Shown: positions 17,625-27,422, numbered from the stretch's first letter. The stretch is 64,000 bases of DNA from an uncultured Litoreibacter sp. (GCA_947494645.1 CANLVO010000001.1:1054001-1118000), one strand, 5' to 3'. Notes: generated by a model not told the origin, from the sequence alone. Translations and numbers: made by a program.

Positions 17625-18128
17625 ATGGCTGGTTCGGTCAACAAAGTCATTATCATCGGCAATCTGGGCCGCGACCCTGAGGTCCGCACGTTTCAGAACG
17701 GCGGCAAAGTGTGCAACCTGCGCATCGCGACGTCGGAGACGTGGAAAGACAAAAGTTCGGGCGAACGTCGTGAACGAACTGAATGGCACTCAGTCGCAAT
17801 CTTTTCTGAGCCATTGGCGCGCGTGGCAGAGCAGTATCTCAAGAAAGGGTCCAAGGTTTACATCGAAGGCCAACTTGAAACGCGCAAGTGGCAGGACCAG
17901 TCGGGTCAGGACCGTTATTCGACAGAAGTCGTCCTGCGGCCCTACACTTCAACATTGACTATGCTTGATGGGCGCGGCGAAGGCGGCGGAGGCGGCAATT
18001 ACGGTGGCGGCCAAGGCGGCGGGTATGGCGGCGATGATATGGGCGGAAGCTCAGGCGGTGGATATGGCGGTGGCCAAGGTGGCGGGCAGAGCAGTTCCAG
18101 CGACTTGGATGATGAGATCCCGTTCTAA
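17625..18128 (+). CDS. ssb: Single-stranded DNA-binding protein
   Basis: A 167-residue SSB. The OB fold covers about 1-112 ([41 protein letters not shown]). A Gly-rich linker of GGG/GGY repeats spans about 115-155, and the acidic tip DLDDEIPF binds partner proteins. The start ATG 17625 follows AGGGAGA. The gene ends before a strong terminator. Confidence 0.97.
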   Translation: MAGSVNKVIIIGNLGRDPEVRTFQNGGKVCNLRIATSETWKDKSSGERRERTEWHSVAIFSEPLARVAEQYLKKGSKVYIEGQLETRKWQDQSGQDRYSTEVVLRPYTSTLTMLDGRGEGGGGGNYGGGQGGGYGGDDMGGSSGGGYGGGQGGGQSSSSDLDDEIPF

Positions 18129-18171
18129 GGGCCGCTTGGGACTTGCCCCAAAAAGCTAATCGTTTCAGACT

Positions 18172-18200
18172 ATCCCCGGACGTAAGGCCGGGGATTTTTC
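18172..18200 (+). terminator. Rho-independent terminator after ssb
   Basis: ATCCCCGG and CCGGGGAT arms with an 8-base loop are followed by TTTTT. It separates ssb from the ABC transporter operon starting about 50 bp later. Confidence 0.9.
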
Positions 18201-18245
18201 GTTATAACATCATCGCTCGATACTGAGGCCAGACGAGGCCTGCTG

Positions 18246-19064
18246 TTGGTTTCTCCGACGGCCGTCTACGTCTTATTGCTTCTGGCCGCCCCATTGGCGG
18301 CTGTTGTGGCATTCAGTTTCTGGACGCAAGATTTTCTGACCATTGACCGAACCTTGACGTTAAACAATTACCGCGAGGCGTTTACCGACCCCATCTACCG
18401 AACGCTTATGGGCAGGTCGCTGATGATCTCCGGTGTTGTTACGGTCGTTACAGTCGTGTTGGCTTTTCCAATCGCGTATTTCGTGTCCTTCTACGTCGAT
18501 CCCTCGCGCAAGGCGTTATGGATTTTCTTGATTACGATCCCTTTCTGGACCAGTTACTTGCTGCGAGTGTTCCTCTGGAAAGTTATTCTCGGCTTCAATG
18601 GAGTGTTCAACTCCGGGCTCTTGTCGCTTGGAATCATCGACGAGCCGATCACGTTCATCTTGTACAATGCCAACGCTGTCGTGATTACGCTCGCCCATGC
18701 CTTTGCGCCCTTCACAATTTTACCGATTTACGTGGCATTGGAGAAGATCGACCGTTCCCTTCTTGAGGCCTCGCGTGATCTGGGCGAAAATCGTATGACA
18801 ACGTTCTTCAGGGTAACGTTGCCGCTTGCGATGCCCGGCGTAATCGCCGCGACCCTGATCGTGTTTATCCCGACAATCGGTGACTATGTAACGCCCCGTT
18901 TGGTTGGTGGGCCAGATGGTCTGATGATTGCGAACATGATCCAGACGCAGTTCCTGAAGCTGAACAATGCGCCCATGGGGGCGACGCTCGCCGTGTTGGC
19001 AATGTGTGCGGTGACCGCGATTTCGTTGATCTTCGTGTTCTTTAACCGGAAGTACCTGCGATGA
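18246..19064 (+). CDS. ABC transporter permease, spermidine/putrescine (PotB) type
   Basis: A 272-residue inner-membrane protein with about six transmembrane segments and the EAA loop LLEASRDLGENRMTTFFRVTLPLAMPG (split over its length), typical of polyamine-type permeases. The start is uncertain. No ATG or GTG exists in frame after the stop at 18183; the only standard option is TTG 18246. Codons from 18204 (ATA ACA TCA...) would encode an N-terminus of the expected kind, so the natural start may be non-standard or altered. It overlaps the next permease by ATGA. Confidence 0.85.
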   Translation: MVSPTAVYVLLLLAAPLAAVVAFSFWTQDFLTIDRTLTLNNYREAFTDPIYRTLMGRSLMISGVVTVVTVVLAFPIAYFVSFYVDPSRKALWIFLITIPFWTSYLLRVFLWKVILGFNGVFNSGLLSLGIIDEPITFILYNANAVVITLAHAFAPFTILPIYVALEKIDRSLLEASRDLGENRMTTFFRVTLPLAMPGVIAATLIVFIPTIGDYVTPRLVGGPDGLMIANMIQTQFLKLNNAPMGATLAVLAMCAVTAISLIFVFFNRKYLR

Positions 19065-19870
19065 GGGGCGGCTGGCTGCGGATTTACGCGATCACCTATC
19101 TGGTGTTCCTTTACCTGCCGGTGATCTTATTGCCGCTGTTTGCATTCAACGACGGCACGGTGATGGCGTTCCCGTTGAAAGGTTTCACCACGCAGTGGTT
19201 TGTGCAGCTTGCGGGGATCGAAGCACTGCACGGTGCGTTGCTGAACTCGGTGTTCATCGCCAGCGTAACCGCTGCTCTTTCAGTGTTGTTGGGGATTTGC
19301 GCGGCGAGGGCGTCGACCCGGTTTCGGTTCCCTTTCAAGGCACCGATCATGGGAGCGATCATGGTGCCGTTGGTGTTGCCTGAGATAATCGTGGCCGTCT
19401 CTTTGCTGGTGGTCGTGGTCCAAGTGCTTGATCTTCCGCTTTCCGCCTGGACCGTTATAGCAGGGCATACGTTGATCTGTACTCCGTTTGCGATCGCAAT
19501 CCTCAGCTCCGCGTTTCAAGGTTTGGATCAATCCTTCGAAGAGGCTGCCATTGACTTGGGCGAAACGCGTTGGGGGGCCTTCAAGAACATCATCTTGCCG
19601 CTCGTGTCACCGGGCATCGTGGCGTCATTCCTGATCTGTTTCACGATCTCGCTCGATGAGTTCATCATAGCGTTTTTCTTGACTGGAGCTGAGCCAACTT
19701 TACCGGTCTACATTTGGGGCCAGCTGAGATTTCCAACAAAGATTCCGGCAGTAATGGCCTTGGGCACGCTCATGCTGGTGGCGTCCCTAATAATCCTTAG
19801 CGTAGCGGAATACTATCGGCGGCGCGGGGTTGCGCGGGTCGGTGGCAAAGACAGTGGGGGCTTCTTGTGA
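19061..19870 (+). CDS. ABC transporter permease, spermidine/putrescine (PotC) type
   Basis: A 269-residue permease with about six membrane segments (IYAITYLVFLYLPVILLPLF at the start) and the EAA loop SFEEAAIDLGETRWGAF. It should pair with the preceding gene as the transmembrane heterodimer of a polyamine- or opine-type importer. It overlaps both neighbours by 4 bp (ATGA, GTGA), so the three genes are translationally coupled. Confidence 0.88.
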   Translation: MRGGWLRIYAITYLVFLYLPVILLPLFAFNDGTVMAFPLKGFTTQWFVQLAGIEALHGALLNSVFIASVTAALSVLLGICAARASTRFRFPFKAPIMGAIMVPLVLPEIIVAVSLLVVVVQVLDLPLSAWTVIAGHTLICTPFAIAILSSAFQGLDQSFEEAAIDLGETRWGAFKNIILPLVSPGIVASFLICFTISLDEFIIAFFLTGAEPTLPVYIWGQLRFPTKIPAVMALGTLMLVASLIILSVAEYYRRRGVARVGGKDSGGFL

Positions 19871-20955
19871 GCATCATTTCCCTTCAGGGCATCGAGAAAT
19901 TCTATGGCGACTATCACGCCCTGAAAGGCATCGATTGCGAGATTGCCGAAGGGGAGTTCTTCTCTCTGCTGGGGCCATCCGGGTGTGGGAAAACCACTCT
20001 GCTTCGGGTGATCGCTGGGTTTGAGGATGTCTCGGGCGGGGTTGTTCTGCTTGGTGGAAAAAACATGGCTGGCGTGCCCGCCAACAAGCGACCTACAAAT
20101 ATGGTGTTTCAAAGCTATGCCATCTTCCCGCATCTCAGCGTTGCCCAGAATGTGGGCTACGGCCTGCGACGTGCGAAGCTCCCTAAAGCTGAGCTGGATG
20201 CCTTGGTGGATGACGCGCTCGAAATGGTCGGTCTCAGCGGCTTTGGTGGCCGCGCGGCACATGCCTTATCCGGAGGCCAGAGGCAGCGGGTGGCCTTGGC
20301 ACGGGCTTTGATCCTAAAGCCCAAAGTGCTGCTACTCGACGAGCCGCTTTCCGCGCTGGACAAAAAGATGCGGGAGCAGATGCAGACTGAGCTACGACGG
20401 CTCCAACGTCAGGTGGGCATCACTTTCATTCTGGTCACCCATGATCAAGAAGAGGCGCTCATCATGTCGGATCGTATCGCGGTGATGTTTGAAGGCGAAA
20501 TTGCGCAAGTGGCACCACCACAGGAGCTGTACCGCCGCCCCGTCACGCGACGTGTTGGAGAGTTCATCGGCGTGATGAATTTTCTCGACGCGCGACACAT
20601 AGATGACAACAGCGATACTGTTCGGTTTGACATTGAGGGGATTGGAGAGGCACAGATATCGCATGCTCAGCTCCCAAGTGGAGCACGAGCTTTTGCTCCT
20701 GTTGTTGGGCTGCGACCAGAGGCACTAAGCGTAATTTACGACGCGCCCACCACCCCCGCGCAGAGGGTTGTGGAGGGCGAGGTTGTGGACCTCAGCTACT
20801 ACGGAGACATGACGTATTACGAAGTCCTGATCGACGGGACCACGACACCCATGACTATTTCGATGAAGAACCTTGCCGCGCGGCCTGTTTTGGAGCGAGG
20901 GGCGCGGGCGCGGGTTACGTGGGATGAAGGCTCTTTGGTGGTGTTCGCAGCCTAA
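19867..20955 (+). CDS. ABC transporter ATP-binding protein (PotA type)
   Basis: A 362-residue ATPase with Walker A GPSGCGKTT, signature LSGGQRQRVALARAL, Walker B VLLLDEP and the H-loop VTHDQEEAL. The C-terminal third (about 235-362) is a TOBE domain. It energises the two permeases upstream. The start is GTG 19867, overlapping the permease stop. No periplasmic binding protein gene is present on either side, so substrate identity is open. The stop overlaps that of the convergent tetR gene by 4 bp. Confidence 0.92.
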   Translation: MSIISLQGIEKFYGDYHALKGIDCEIAEGEFFSLLGPSGCGKTTLLRVIAGFEDVSGGVVLLGGKNMAGVPANKRPTNMVFQSYAIFPHLSVAQNVGYGLRRAKLPKAELDALVDDALEMVGLSGFGGRAAHALSGGQRQRVALARALILKPKVLLLDEPLSALDKKMREQMQTELRRLQRQVGITFILVTHDQEEALIMSDRIAVMFEGEIAQVAPPQELYRRPVTRRVGEFIGVMNFLDARHIDDNSDTVRFDIEGIGEAQISHAQLPSGARAFAPVVGLRPEALSVIYDAPTTPAQRVVEGEVVDLSYYGDMTYYEVLIDGTTTPMTISMKNLAARPVLERGARARVTWDEGSLVVFAA

Positions 20956-21569
20956 CTGTCGGGTTTGATGAGGCCAAGGCCACGCAGGTAGATGCCGATA
21001 CCTGTCTCAAGCAAATCTTCCGGTGGAAATGGAGCCTTTGCGCCGGGAGTGCCTCGCGAAAACAGCTCGACGACGCCGTGGCTCATAGCCCAGATGTGGG
21101 CGGAGAACATTGACGCAGGCGGTCGTTTTTCTTCCGGTATATGTTCAGACAGTTTCGCTGCTGCGGTTTCGAGCACACCACGGGAGCGTTGGGCTGCGAG
21201 CGCCAAGTCTGGATTTGCCTGCAGTGACAAGCCGCTTTCAAACATTGCAACGTAGTGCCCTGGAAATTTGCGGGCAAAGGCCAGATACGCCCTACCCGTG
21301 GCCTCGAACGCAGCCAAGGCAGAGGGATGGCCACCAGCATAGGCGTGTTCCATCAAGTCGCCAAAGATGCGGTGGCCTTGCAATGCGCATTCAGCAATCA
21401 GCGCTTCGCGGCCGTCAAAATGCCGGTACACAGCAGCAGGCGTGACACCTGCACTCTTTGCAGCTTCGGCCACAGTGAAACCTGATGGCCCCTTCTGCTC
21501 AATCAGAGCCAGTGTGGCCTCTACCAAAGCTTGCTTCAGGTTGCCGTGATGGTAGCCACGTTTAGGCAT
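20952..21569 (-). CDS. TetR/AcrR family transcriptional regulator
   Basis: A 205-residue regulator. The helix-turn-helix is at about 15-60 (GFTVAEAAKSAGVTPAAVYR), followed by an all-helical ligand domain resembling TetR_C_33 (AYLAFARKFPGHYVAMFE). The start ATG 21569 precedes the conserved MPKRGYHHGNLKQAL; the longer frame lies inside ppk2. It overlaps ppk2 by 8 bp and is probably cotranscribed with it. The target genes are unknown; the convergent ABC operon and its own operon are candidates. Confidence 0.85.
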   Translation of the reverse strand: MPKRGYHHGNLKQALVEATLALIEQKGPSGFTVAEAAKSAGVTPAAVYRHFDGREALIAECALQGHRIFGDLMEHAYAGGHPSALAAFEATGRAYLAFARKFPGHYVAMFESGLSLQANPDLALAAQRSRGVLETAAAKLSEHIPEEKRPPASMFSAHIWAMSHGVVELFSRGTPGAKAPFPPEDLLETGIGIYLRGLGLIKPDS

Positions 21570-22431
21570 GCCAGATATCGGGGCCGCCGCAGATTTTTGA
21601 GTCTGGTGTGCGAACGACTTTGTCATTTCGACCGGTATACTCAAAGGAGCACAGGATCGATTGAATGGCAGCAATACGTGCACGGCGCTTGTCATCTGAG
21701 CGTACGATGGTCCATGGCGCGTGATCCGTGTGGGTGCGCTTCAACGTTTCACTGATTGCTGCCGAGTATGCGTCCCAGTGCTTGAGGCCTTCCACGTCAA
21801 TCCAGCTGAGCTTCCACTGTTTGAGGGGATCGCTTTCTCGCGAAAGGAACCGGCGCATTTGCTCACCGCGGCCAACATTGAGCCAGAATTTCTTGAAGAC
21901 GATGCCGTCATCGACAAGCAGTTGCTCGACCTGCGGGGCCTGTTTGAAGAACGCTTCCCGCTCGTCGTCTTCGCAGAAGCCAAATACCTTTTCGACAACG
22001 CCGCGATTGTACCAACTGCGGTCAAAAATAGTCAGGTGTCCAGCAGTAGGCAGGTGCTCAATGTAGCGCTGGAAGTACCATTGACCTTTTTCCGTATCCG
22101 TCGGTTTCGAGAGGGCCACAGATTTTGCAACTCGGGCTGCCAAGTTCTCCATGATGCGCCTGATTGTGCCGCCTTTGCCTGCAGCGTCTCTGCCCTCAAA
22201 AATTACACATAGCCGCTCGCCAGTATCGGTAAGGTGGCGTTGCAACTTGACCAACTCGATCTGTAGCGCTTCCATCGTGTCTTCATATTCCTTGCGATCC
22301 ATCCGCGTCTCGTAGGGGTAGGACGGGTCAATCACATCACTCTTGCGCGCGTCTTTGAGGATTGCGCGAAGGTTTGCGGGCAGGTCATCATTGTAAAATC
22401 GGCTAATCTCGCCGTCGAAGGGCAGGTCCAT
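21562..22431 (-). CDS. ppk2: Polyphosphate kinase 2
   Basis: A 289-residue PPK2 of the class I size. Walker A is FEGRDAAGKGGTI, the lid region is KPTDTEKGQWYFQRYIEHLP, and Walker B is FDRSWYNRGVVE. These enzymes transfer phosphate between polyphosphate and nucleoside diphosphates, usually favouring NTP formation. It sits in a minus-strand run after the lipoprotein hydrolase (44-bp gap) and overlaps tetR. Nucleotide preference cannot be read from sequence. Confidence 0.92.
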   Translation of the reverse strand: MDLPFDGEISRFYNDDLPANLRAILKDARKSDVIDPSYPYETRMDRKEYEDTMEALQIELVKLQRHLTDTGERLCVIFEGRDAAGKGGTIRRIMENLAARVAKSVALSKPTDTEKGQWYFQRYIEHLPTAGHLTIFDRSWYNRGVVEKVFGFCEDDEREAFFKQAPQVEQLLVDDGIVFKKFWLNVGRGEQMRRFLSRESDPLKQWKLSWIDVEGLKHWDAYSAAISETLKRTHTDHAPWTIVRSDDKRRARIAAIQSILCSFEYTGRNDKVVRTPDSKICGGPDIWHA

Positions 22432-22475
22432 GAAAGTCTCCGGTCTGGAACGTCGGCAGAGTATGGCGTCAAAGA

Positions 22476-23450
22476 CTAAAGCAGGCCAGCCCTGTCTGCG
22501 GCGCGACGAATGGCCTGGATAACCGCTGCTTGGTTGGAGTGGTGCGGCATGTGTCCGGCGTCGGCCAATATCGTAAGGTTTGCGCTGTCGATCTGTGTGG
22601 CAAGAACCTGACCGTGGATGGCAAGTGGGACGCTGGTATCCTTGTCTCCATGCACAATTTCGACAGGGATCGAAATGCTCGGGTAGCGCGGCTCCATCTC
22701 GATAATGTGCGGCTTCAAACCGTTGACTTGCTGTGTCGTGGATTGCAGCACGGTGGTGCTTTTGGACAGCTCCGCGCCCATATGGTCCAAATATCCTTCA
22801 GGAACGGGGTCGGGGTCGAAGATACCTTTGGTTGTTGCCTCCAACCGTTCCCGGGAGGCCGCGGCTGATATCGCGGGGATAAGCAGATTGCGCCCCAACC
22901 AGCTGTTGGTAACGCTATACCATGCGCCCAAGCCGCCTTCCCATGCGTTCGAAACGCCTGCGACTGTTACCAATCCTCGCACGCTTTCGGGATGGTTTAG
23001 CGTCCAAGCTAATGCAACCGCGCCTCCGTATGAATGCCCGAGGAGCAGTGCTTCTTCTACGTTGAGTTGCTTAGCGGCTTTTGCCAGCAGCGCGGCTTGT
23101 TCTTGAGGGCTTTCTCCAATACCCGAACGGTTGGCGATACGGTCCGTATACCCGTGACCAGGGCGGTCAAATAGGATGACACGGAAGTCACCCGCTAATT
23201 GATCGACCATCTGAAACGTGAAGTCTCGCAGGCTGCCACCCGCACCGTGGAGCAAAATCAGATCCGGGCCAGACCCCTCGATCTGATAGTGGATTTTTGT
23301 GCTGTCGACCGTGATGAATTGCCCGCTGGGCGGGGTCTGCGAAAAAGCGGTGTTGTCTGATTGCATATTCACACCCTTTACACCTCCTGCACAGGCCACA
23401 AGCAGCGCCAGAAACAGGAATGCTGCAATGCGAGCGCCGCTGCTACGCAT
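22476..23450 (-). CDS. Alpha/beta hydrolase lipoprotein
   Basis: A 324-residue alpha/beta-hydrolase. The start 23450 gives a lipoprotein signal ([20 protein letters not shown]) with lipobox LVAC, so it is probably membrane-anchored in the periplasm. The oxyanion motif LLHGAGGS, the nucleophile elbow GHSYGG, and the catalytic Asp (EIVHGDKD) and His (DAGHMPHH) are present. Substrate is unknown; esterase and haloalkane-type hydrolases share this layout. It overlaps the metA end by 8 bp, so the two are linked in one transcript. Confidence 0.82.
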   Translation of the reverse strand: MRSSGARIAAFLFLALLVACAGGVKGVNMQSDNTAFSQTPPSGQFITVDSTKIHYQIEGSGPDLILLHGAGGSLRDFTFQMVDQLAGDFRVILFDRPGHGYTDRIANRSGIGESPQEQAALLAKAAKQLNVEEALLLGHSYGGAVALAWTLNHPESVRGLVTVAGVSNAWEGGLGAWYSVTNSWLGRNLLIPAISAAASRERLEATTKGIFDPDPVPEGYLDHMGAELSKSTTVLQSTTQQVNGLKPHIIEMEPRYPSISIPVEIVHGDKDTSVPLAIHGQVLATQIDSANLTILADAGHMPHHSNQAAVIQAIRRAADRAGLL

Positions 23451-24363
23451 TGATATCGCTAAGGTCAAACGGCGTGTTTTGATAGATCTCGTTGATCCAG
23501 TTGCCGTAGAGCAGATGGGCATGGCTGCGCCAGCGGTTCATTGGCGTGTTCTTGGGGTTGTCATCCGGATAGTAATTCATCGGCACATTGATCGGTGCAC
23601 CGGCATCTACATCACGGTCATATTCTTGCTTCAACGTTCCGCTATCATACTCAAAATGGTTGAAAATATAGAGTGCGCGATGCTTGGGGTCTTCGATCAA
23701 GCAGGGACCTGTATCGGGACTGCCCAAAAGTGTTTTCAAACCATTTCCAGCAGCTTCAACCTCTTCCTGTTTGACTTCGGTCCAACGAGACACGGGGATA
23801 ACACATTCATCTGAGAACCCGCGCAGGTAGGGAGATGACGGCTCCAAATTTTGCTGCGGAAAGCAACCAAAGGCCTTTGCTTCAAGCATGTGTTTGTCGA
23901 TATCGTGGAACTGCTTGAGCATCGCCATGGCACCCCAGCATATAGCAAATGTAGATTGCACATGCGTTTGGGTCCAAGCCATGATTTCCTGCAGCTCAGT
24001 CCAATAGGTCACGTCCTCAAAAGGCAAGTGTTCGATCGGCGCACCTGTAATGAGAAGACCGTCAAACCGTTCGTCTTTGATATCTTGGAAGGGACGATAA
24101 AATTCCTCCATGTGATCAGCGGTCGTATTCTTGGTTTGATGCTCCGTCATACGTATGAGCGTGAGGTCGATCTGCAAAGGTGTTGCGCCAATCAATCGGG
24201 CGAATTGATTTTCCGTCTGGATCTTCTTTGGCATCAGGTTGAGCAATGCAATTTTCAGTGGCCGGATGTCCTGCCGGTCTGCTTCAGCCTGCGCCATCAC
24301 CATCACGCCTTCGTCCTTCAACACCTGAAAGGCGGGTAGGGTAGAGGGCAGGCGGATGGGCAT
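23443..24363 (-). CDS. metA: Homoserine O-acetyltransferase, MetA type
   Basis: A 306-residue MetA-family enzyme that acylates homoserine in methionine synthesis. The catalytic Cys is C142 in [10 protein letters not shown], and the His/Glu pair is in FNHFEYD (H236, E238). Position 111, in [10 protein letters not shown], is Glu. In characterised MetA proteins Glu at 111 gives acetyl-CoA use and Gly gives succinyl-CoA use, so I call it an acetyltransferase. No SAM riboswitch fits in the 44 bp upstream. It lies between a P-loop ATPase and a lipoprotein hydrolase in one direction. Confidence 0.92.
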   Translation of the reverse strand: MPIRLPSTLPAFQVLKDEGVMVMAQAEADRQDIRPLKIALLNLMPKKIQTENQFARLIGATPLQIDLTLIRMTEHQTKNTTADHMEEFYRPFQDIKDERFDGLLITGAPIEHLPFEDVTYWTELQEIMAWTQTHVQSTFAICWGAMAMLKQFHDIDKHMLEAKAFGCFPQQNLEPSSPYLRGFSDECVIPVSRWTEVKQEEVEAAGNGLKTLLGSPDTGPCLIEDPKHRALYIFNHFEYDSGTLKQEYDRDVDAGAPINVPMNYYPDDNPKNTPMNRWRSHAHLLYGNWINEIYQNTPFDLSDINA

Positions 24364-24407
24364 TGGACTATATCCTTTTCGTTCGAAGCGCTTAGGTAGG
24401 ACGGAGC

Positions 24408-25268
24408 TTAAGACTTGCCAAGTGTAGCAGCGATCAACTCATCGAGATGAGCGGGCGTTGCGCATTTTGCAAGATCCACATGAGACACAGTCACGCCAAA
24501 ATTCTCAGCCATCGCACGATACCGCGGTTCCCGCGCGGCAATAGCGCGGGCATAGGTGAATGTCATGAAAGCGTTGGGATCGACCTCGTCTTCTTGCAGC
24601 TTGTTAATGTCGAGATACTCGCTCCAGATATCAGTCAGGAACTCAGGTCTGTAACACATCGGCTTTGGTGCGCGTTCGAAACGGCGAATGAGCTCTGCTT
24701 CATGTTCCGGCGAACCTTCGATACGAACCAAAAGATGGTTTTCGGCGAGCTTGTTCAACAGCGGATCGTCGACCGAAAACGGATCTACGACCTCGCAGGT
24801 TGAGCCTCCACTATCGCATACAAAATTGTCATAGCCATAGAGGTCCTTCGCTCGTTCAATGAAATGCTCGGTGTCGTAGAGCGAGGAAATTTCCGCACGG
24901 TGATGTTGGGCTTGGCGCAGTTGGTACTCGTCGAAGCTCAAGCCTCCCTTGGACGGATCACCTGGCTTTCCGAGATATGTCGACAGCGGAGAGAGGTCGT
25001 CGAATGTCAGGTTAGATGCGATGTAGATGCTATCTGAGCGGAGTAATTCGGCCAGAAACGGATCCTGCATGGCGCGGCGTTTGAAATTGTCGGTGATATA
25101 TTCGCCCATATAACGTGTTCCGATCCGGTAATCAGCCGAATAGTGAAACCACTCGCCAGAAGCCCGCAACATGTTGGAGACATGGGTTTTCCCCAAGCCA
25201 GACATGCCGAAGAACAGCACGCGCTTCGAAGTGGCTTTGAGCCAGTCATTTGCCGAATTGTAGATCAT
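24408..25268 (-). CDS. P-loop ATPase/kinase-like protein of unknown function
   Basis: A 286-residue soluble protein with a Walker A motif [11 protein letters not shown] near residues 20-30. A later hydrophobic strand ending [12 protein letters not shown] may be the Walker B region. It resembles small-molecule kinases or AAA-like proteins but I cannot place it in a known family. The start 25268 follows an excellent AAGGAG; an in-frame ATG at 25292 is the alternative. It precedes metA by 44 bp on the same strand, so a link to methionine metabolism is possible but only suggested by position. Confidence 0.7.
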   Translation of the reverse strand: MIYNSANDWLKATSKRVLFFGMSGLGKTHVSNMLRASGEWFHYSADYRIGTRYMGEYITDNFKRRAMQDPFLAELLRSDSIYIASNLTFDDLSPLSTYLGKPGDPSKGGLSFDEYQLRQAQHHRAEISSLYDTEHFIERAKDLYGYDNFVCDSGGSTCEVVDPFSVDDPLLNKLAENHLLVRIEGSPEHEAELIRRFERAPKPMCYRPEFLTDIWSEYLDINKLQEDEVDPNAFMTFTYARAIAAREPRYRAMAENFGVTVSHVDLAKCATPAHLDELIAATLGKS

Positions 25269-25318
25269 AGCACGCTCCTTGATCGCGCACATGTGGTAGC
25301 GGGCAGCGACCGGTATGC

Positions 25319-26230
25319 CTAGTGCGATTTCCGCAATACCCGAAAAATGCGACCATCAAGCACTAGCAGGCCGACGGCGAGAACCCCGAACCCAACCATT
25401 GCGCGCGACGAAAGCGTTTCATTAAGTACGATGGCACCTAGCGTTATGGCCACAGGTACAATCAACAAAGTACACAACATCAAGTTGCCTGATCCCGCCA
25501 TCGAAAGGACGCGGTAGTACAGAAGATATGCGCCAGCAGTTGCAATGACGGAGAAATAGCCGATTGCGAGCCAGGTATCGGCCTGTAGGGTCAGTTGCGG
25601 CCACCCATCAAGGTAAATGGCCAGAGGCACCATGATCAAACTAGACCCCGTCAGCATTCCTGCTGCTGCCACTTGGGGAGGCAGGTGAGACAGTTTCGCG
25701 CGCGCCCATGCGCCAGCAAATGCGTAAGACATCGTGCCAAGCAATACTGCGATCTGGGCTTTTGACCGGATATCGAACTGCATCAAGTTTTCCGGGCCGA
25801 TTGCGATCACGACACCTAAGAAGCCAATGAACACTCCTGCTGCGCGTGTCAGCGACAGCCGCTCATCAGCGAAAAACAAAGCCGCGACAATGACACCGAA
25901 AATCGCAGTCGCGGCGTTGAAAATCGACGTAAGACCGGTCTCAATGTAGAGTTGCCCCCATGCCATTAGCGTAAAGGGTATGGCGTTGTTCAAGAGGCCC
26001 ATGACGAAAAAGCCCAGCCAGATCTTTGGATCGCGAGGGATCGCTAACCCTCGATAAAGTACGTAGCCCCACAAGAGAAAGGCTGCCCAGAATACTCGGT
26101 GTGCAACCGCAGTCATTACAGGCACTTCGTCCAAAGCAACGCGAATAGACAAAAAAGAAGCACCCCAAATTGCTGAAAGCAGCAGCAATTCGGCCCAAGC
26201 ACGAGGCGACAGAGTCTTTTGAGTGGTCAT
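25319..26230 (-). CDS. EamA/DMT family transporter
   Basis: A 303-residue membrane protein with ten predicted transmembrane segments in two EamA repeats (AELLLLSAIWGASFLSIR at the start, PPQVAAAGMLTGSSLIMVPL at the second). Members export metabolites or amino acids; the substrate is not predictable. It is the first gene of the minus-strand run that leads to the P-loop ATPase and metA, 50 bp upstream of the ATPase. Confidence 0.88.
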   Translation of the reverse strand: MTTQKTLSPRAWAELLLLSAIWGASFLSIRVALDEVPVMTAVAHRVFWAAFLLWGYVLYRGLAIPRDPKIWLGFFVMGLLNNAIPFTLMAWGQLYIETGLTSIFNAATAIFGVIVAALFFADERLSLTRAAGVFIGFLGVVIAIGPENLMQFDIRSKAQIAVLLGTMSYAFAGAWARAKLSHLPPQVAAAGMLTGSSLIMVPLAIYLDGWPQLTLQADTWLAIGYFSVIATAGAYLLYYRVLSMAGSGNLMLCTLLIVPVAITLGAIVLNETLSSRAMVGFGVLAVGLLVLDGRIFRVLRKSH

Positions 26231-26290
26231 GGTAAATAGCTAGACTAAAGGCCAACCGCCAAGCGACCCGATTATTGCTCGAATGGCTAG

Positions 26291-26322
26291 AAAAAAGCCT
26301 CTGTCCAAATTGGACAGAGGCT
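26291..26322 (-). terminator. Rho-independent terminator of the FadL-type gene
   Basis: GCCTCTGTCCAA and TTGGACAGAGGC form a perfect 12-bp stem with a one-base centre, followed on the minus strand by TTTTTT. It ends transcription of the outer-membrane protein gene. Confidence 0.92.
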
Positions 26323-26354
26323 CTGAACTCTTGTCTGCAGGTTTGCTAAGAGGC

Positions 26355-27422
26355 TTAGAAGTTGAAGCCCACACGGAGGCCAGCACCAAATACGTTGTTG
26401 TCGTCAAAGCGAGCACCGGTGCGAGTGAAGGTTGTGCTCTGCAGCGTGCCGTAAGTTACACCGCCGGTAACTTGAATGCCGCTATCGCCTGTGTAGGTCG
26501 CGCCCAAACCAATCGCTGTGATGCCATCAGTTGGGGCGAGAAGGGTCGTGGTAAAGCCATCACCTTCTTCATGTGTAAGAGTTACAGCACCGGACCAATT
26601 TTCATTGAAGCGGCGTCCGAGGCCAAGACGGTAAGTTGTAGTATCTTCATTGAAGCTTACATAATCGCCAAGATCAGTTCCTAGCGTTACGCCATCCCAG
26701 AAAACATGACGGATTGAGCCAAAGACAAGCGTATTGGCGGCAACACCCGACTGGAACTCAAGATTGATACTTTCAGGTGTCGTCACAGTGGTTGAAGCTG
26801 GTGACGCACCTAGAGCTGGAACAATAACCGTTTCGGTCCCGTCCAATCGATTGTCAATTTCGCTATTATAGGTCAGTGCAACTCGCAACGCGATATCTGG
26901 CCGCTCATAGGCAACACCCGCTACGAGACCCGGTTCAAAGTCCGACGCTAGATTCAGGTTTGCAACTGGACCTACGCCGCCTACCACAGTTTGAATGGTA
27001 CCGGAAATGCGTTGTAGCCGCAGACCACCGTGTACGGACCAATTCTCGCTAAACTTATAGCGACCGACGCCGGTGACGGCGAAACTGCTGACGTCCGCGA
27101 GGCCAAGAAGACCCGGCGCAATCGGAAGTTCGATATCTGCGCCGAAAGGTTCGTCAAGGATCAGTGCGAAGCTCAAACGGTCGTTGATTTCTGTTTTGTA
27201 CGCCACGCCCACAGACGTAAAGCCCTGCAGAGGATCCGCAGGGATGGCGGCCGAGTTTGCGGTTGGGTCGACCTGACCGAAGCTGAACTCTACATACTGA
27301 CCAGTCTCGCCACCGTCTTGAAAGAGTGGGCCAAGGAATTGACCAGAACGGTCGATTGCGCCTGCGAATGCGCTGGTGGTGGTCAAAGCAACTGCGGTTG
27401 CCGTTGTCGCGAGATATTTCAT
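26355..27422 (-). CDS. OmpP1/FadL/TodX family outer membrane protein
   Basis: A 355-residue outer-membrane beta-barrel. The start 27422 gives a signal peptide (MKYLATTATAVALTTTSAFA). Many amphipathic strands follow (GVGRYKFSENWSVHGGLRLQ, YRLGLGRRFNENWSGAVTL), and the last residue is Phe in GLRVGFNF, the usual barrel-assembly signal. FadL-family proteins admit long-chain fatty acids or other hydrophobic compounds. The longer frame from 27569 has no signal and is not used. It stands alone with its own terminator. Confidence 0.85.
   Translation of the reverse strand: MKYLATTATAVALTTTSAFAGAIDRSGQFLGPLFQDGGETGQYVEFSFGQVDPTANSAAIPADPLQGFTSVGVAYKTEINDRLSFALILDEPFGADIELPIAPGLLGLADVSSFAVTGVGRYKFSENWSVHGGLRLQRISGTIQTVVGGVGPVANLNLASDFEPGLVAGVAYERPDIALRVALTYNSEIDNRLDGTETVIVPALGASPASTTVTTPESINLEFQSGVAANTLVFGSIRHVFWDGVTLGTDLGDYVSFNEDTTTYRLGLGRRFNENWSGAVTLTHEEGDGFTTTLLAPTDGITAIGLGATYTGDSGIQVTGGVTYGTLQSTTFTRTGARFDDNNVFGAGLRVGFNF

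Noticed and set aside
24364-24407. SAM-II riboswitch before metA
   Set aside because: Only 44 bp separate metA from the upstream gene, and I could not find the conserved SAM-II stem and pseudoknot pattern.
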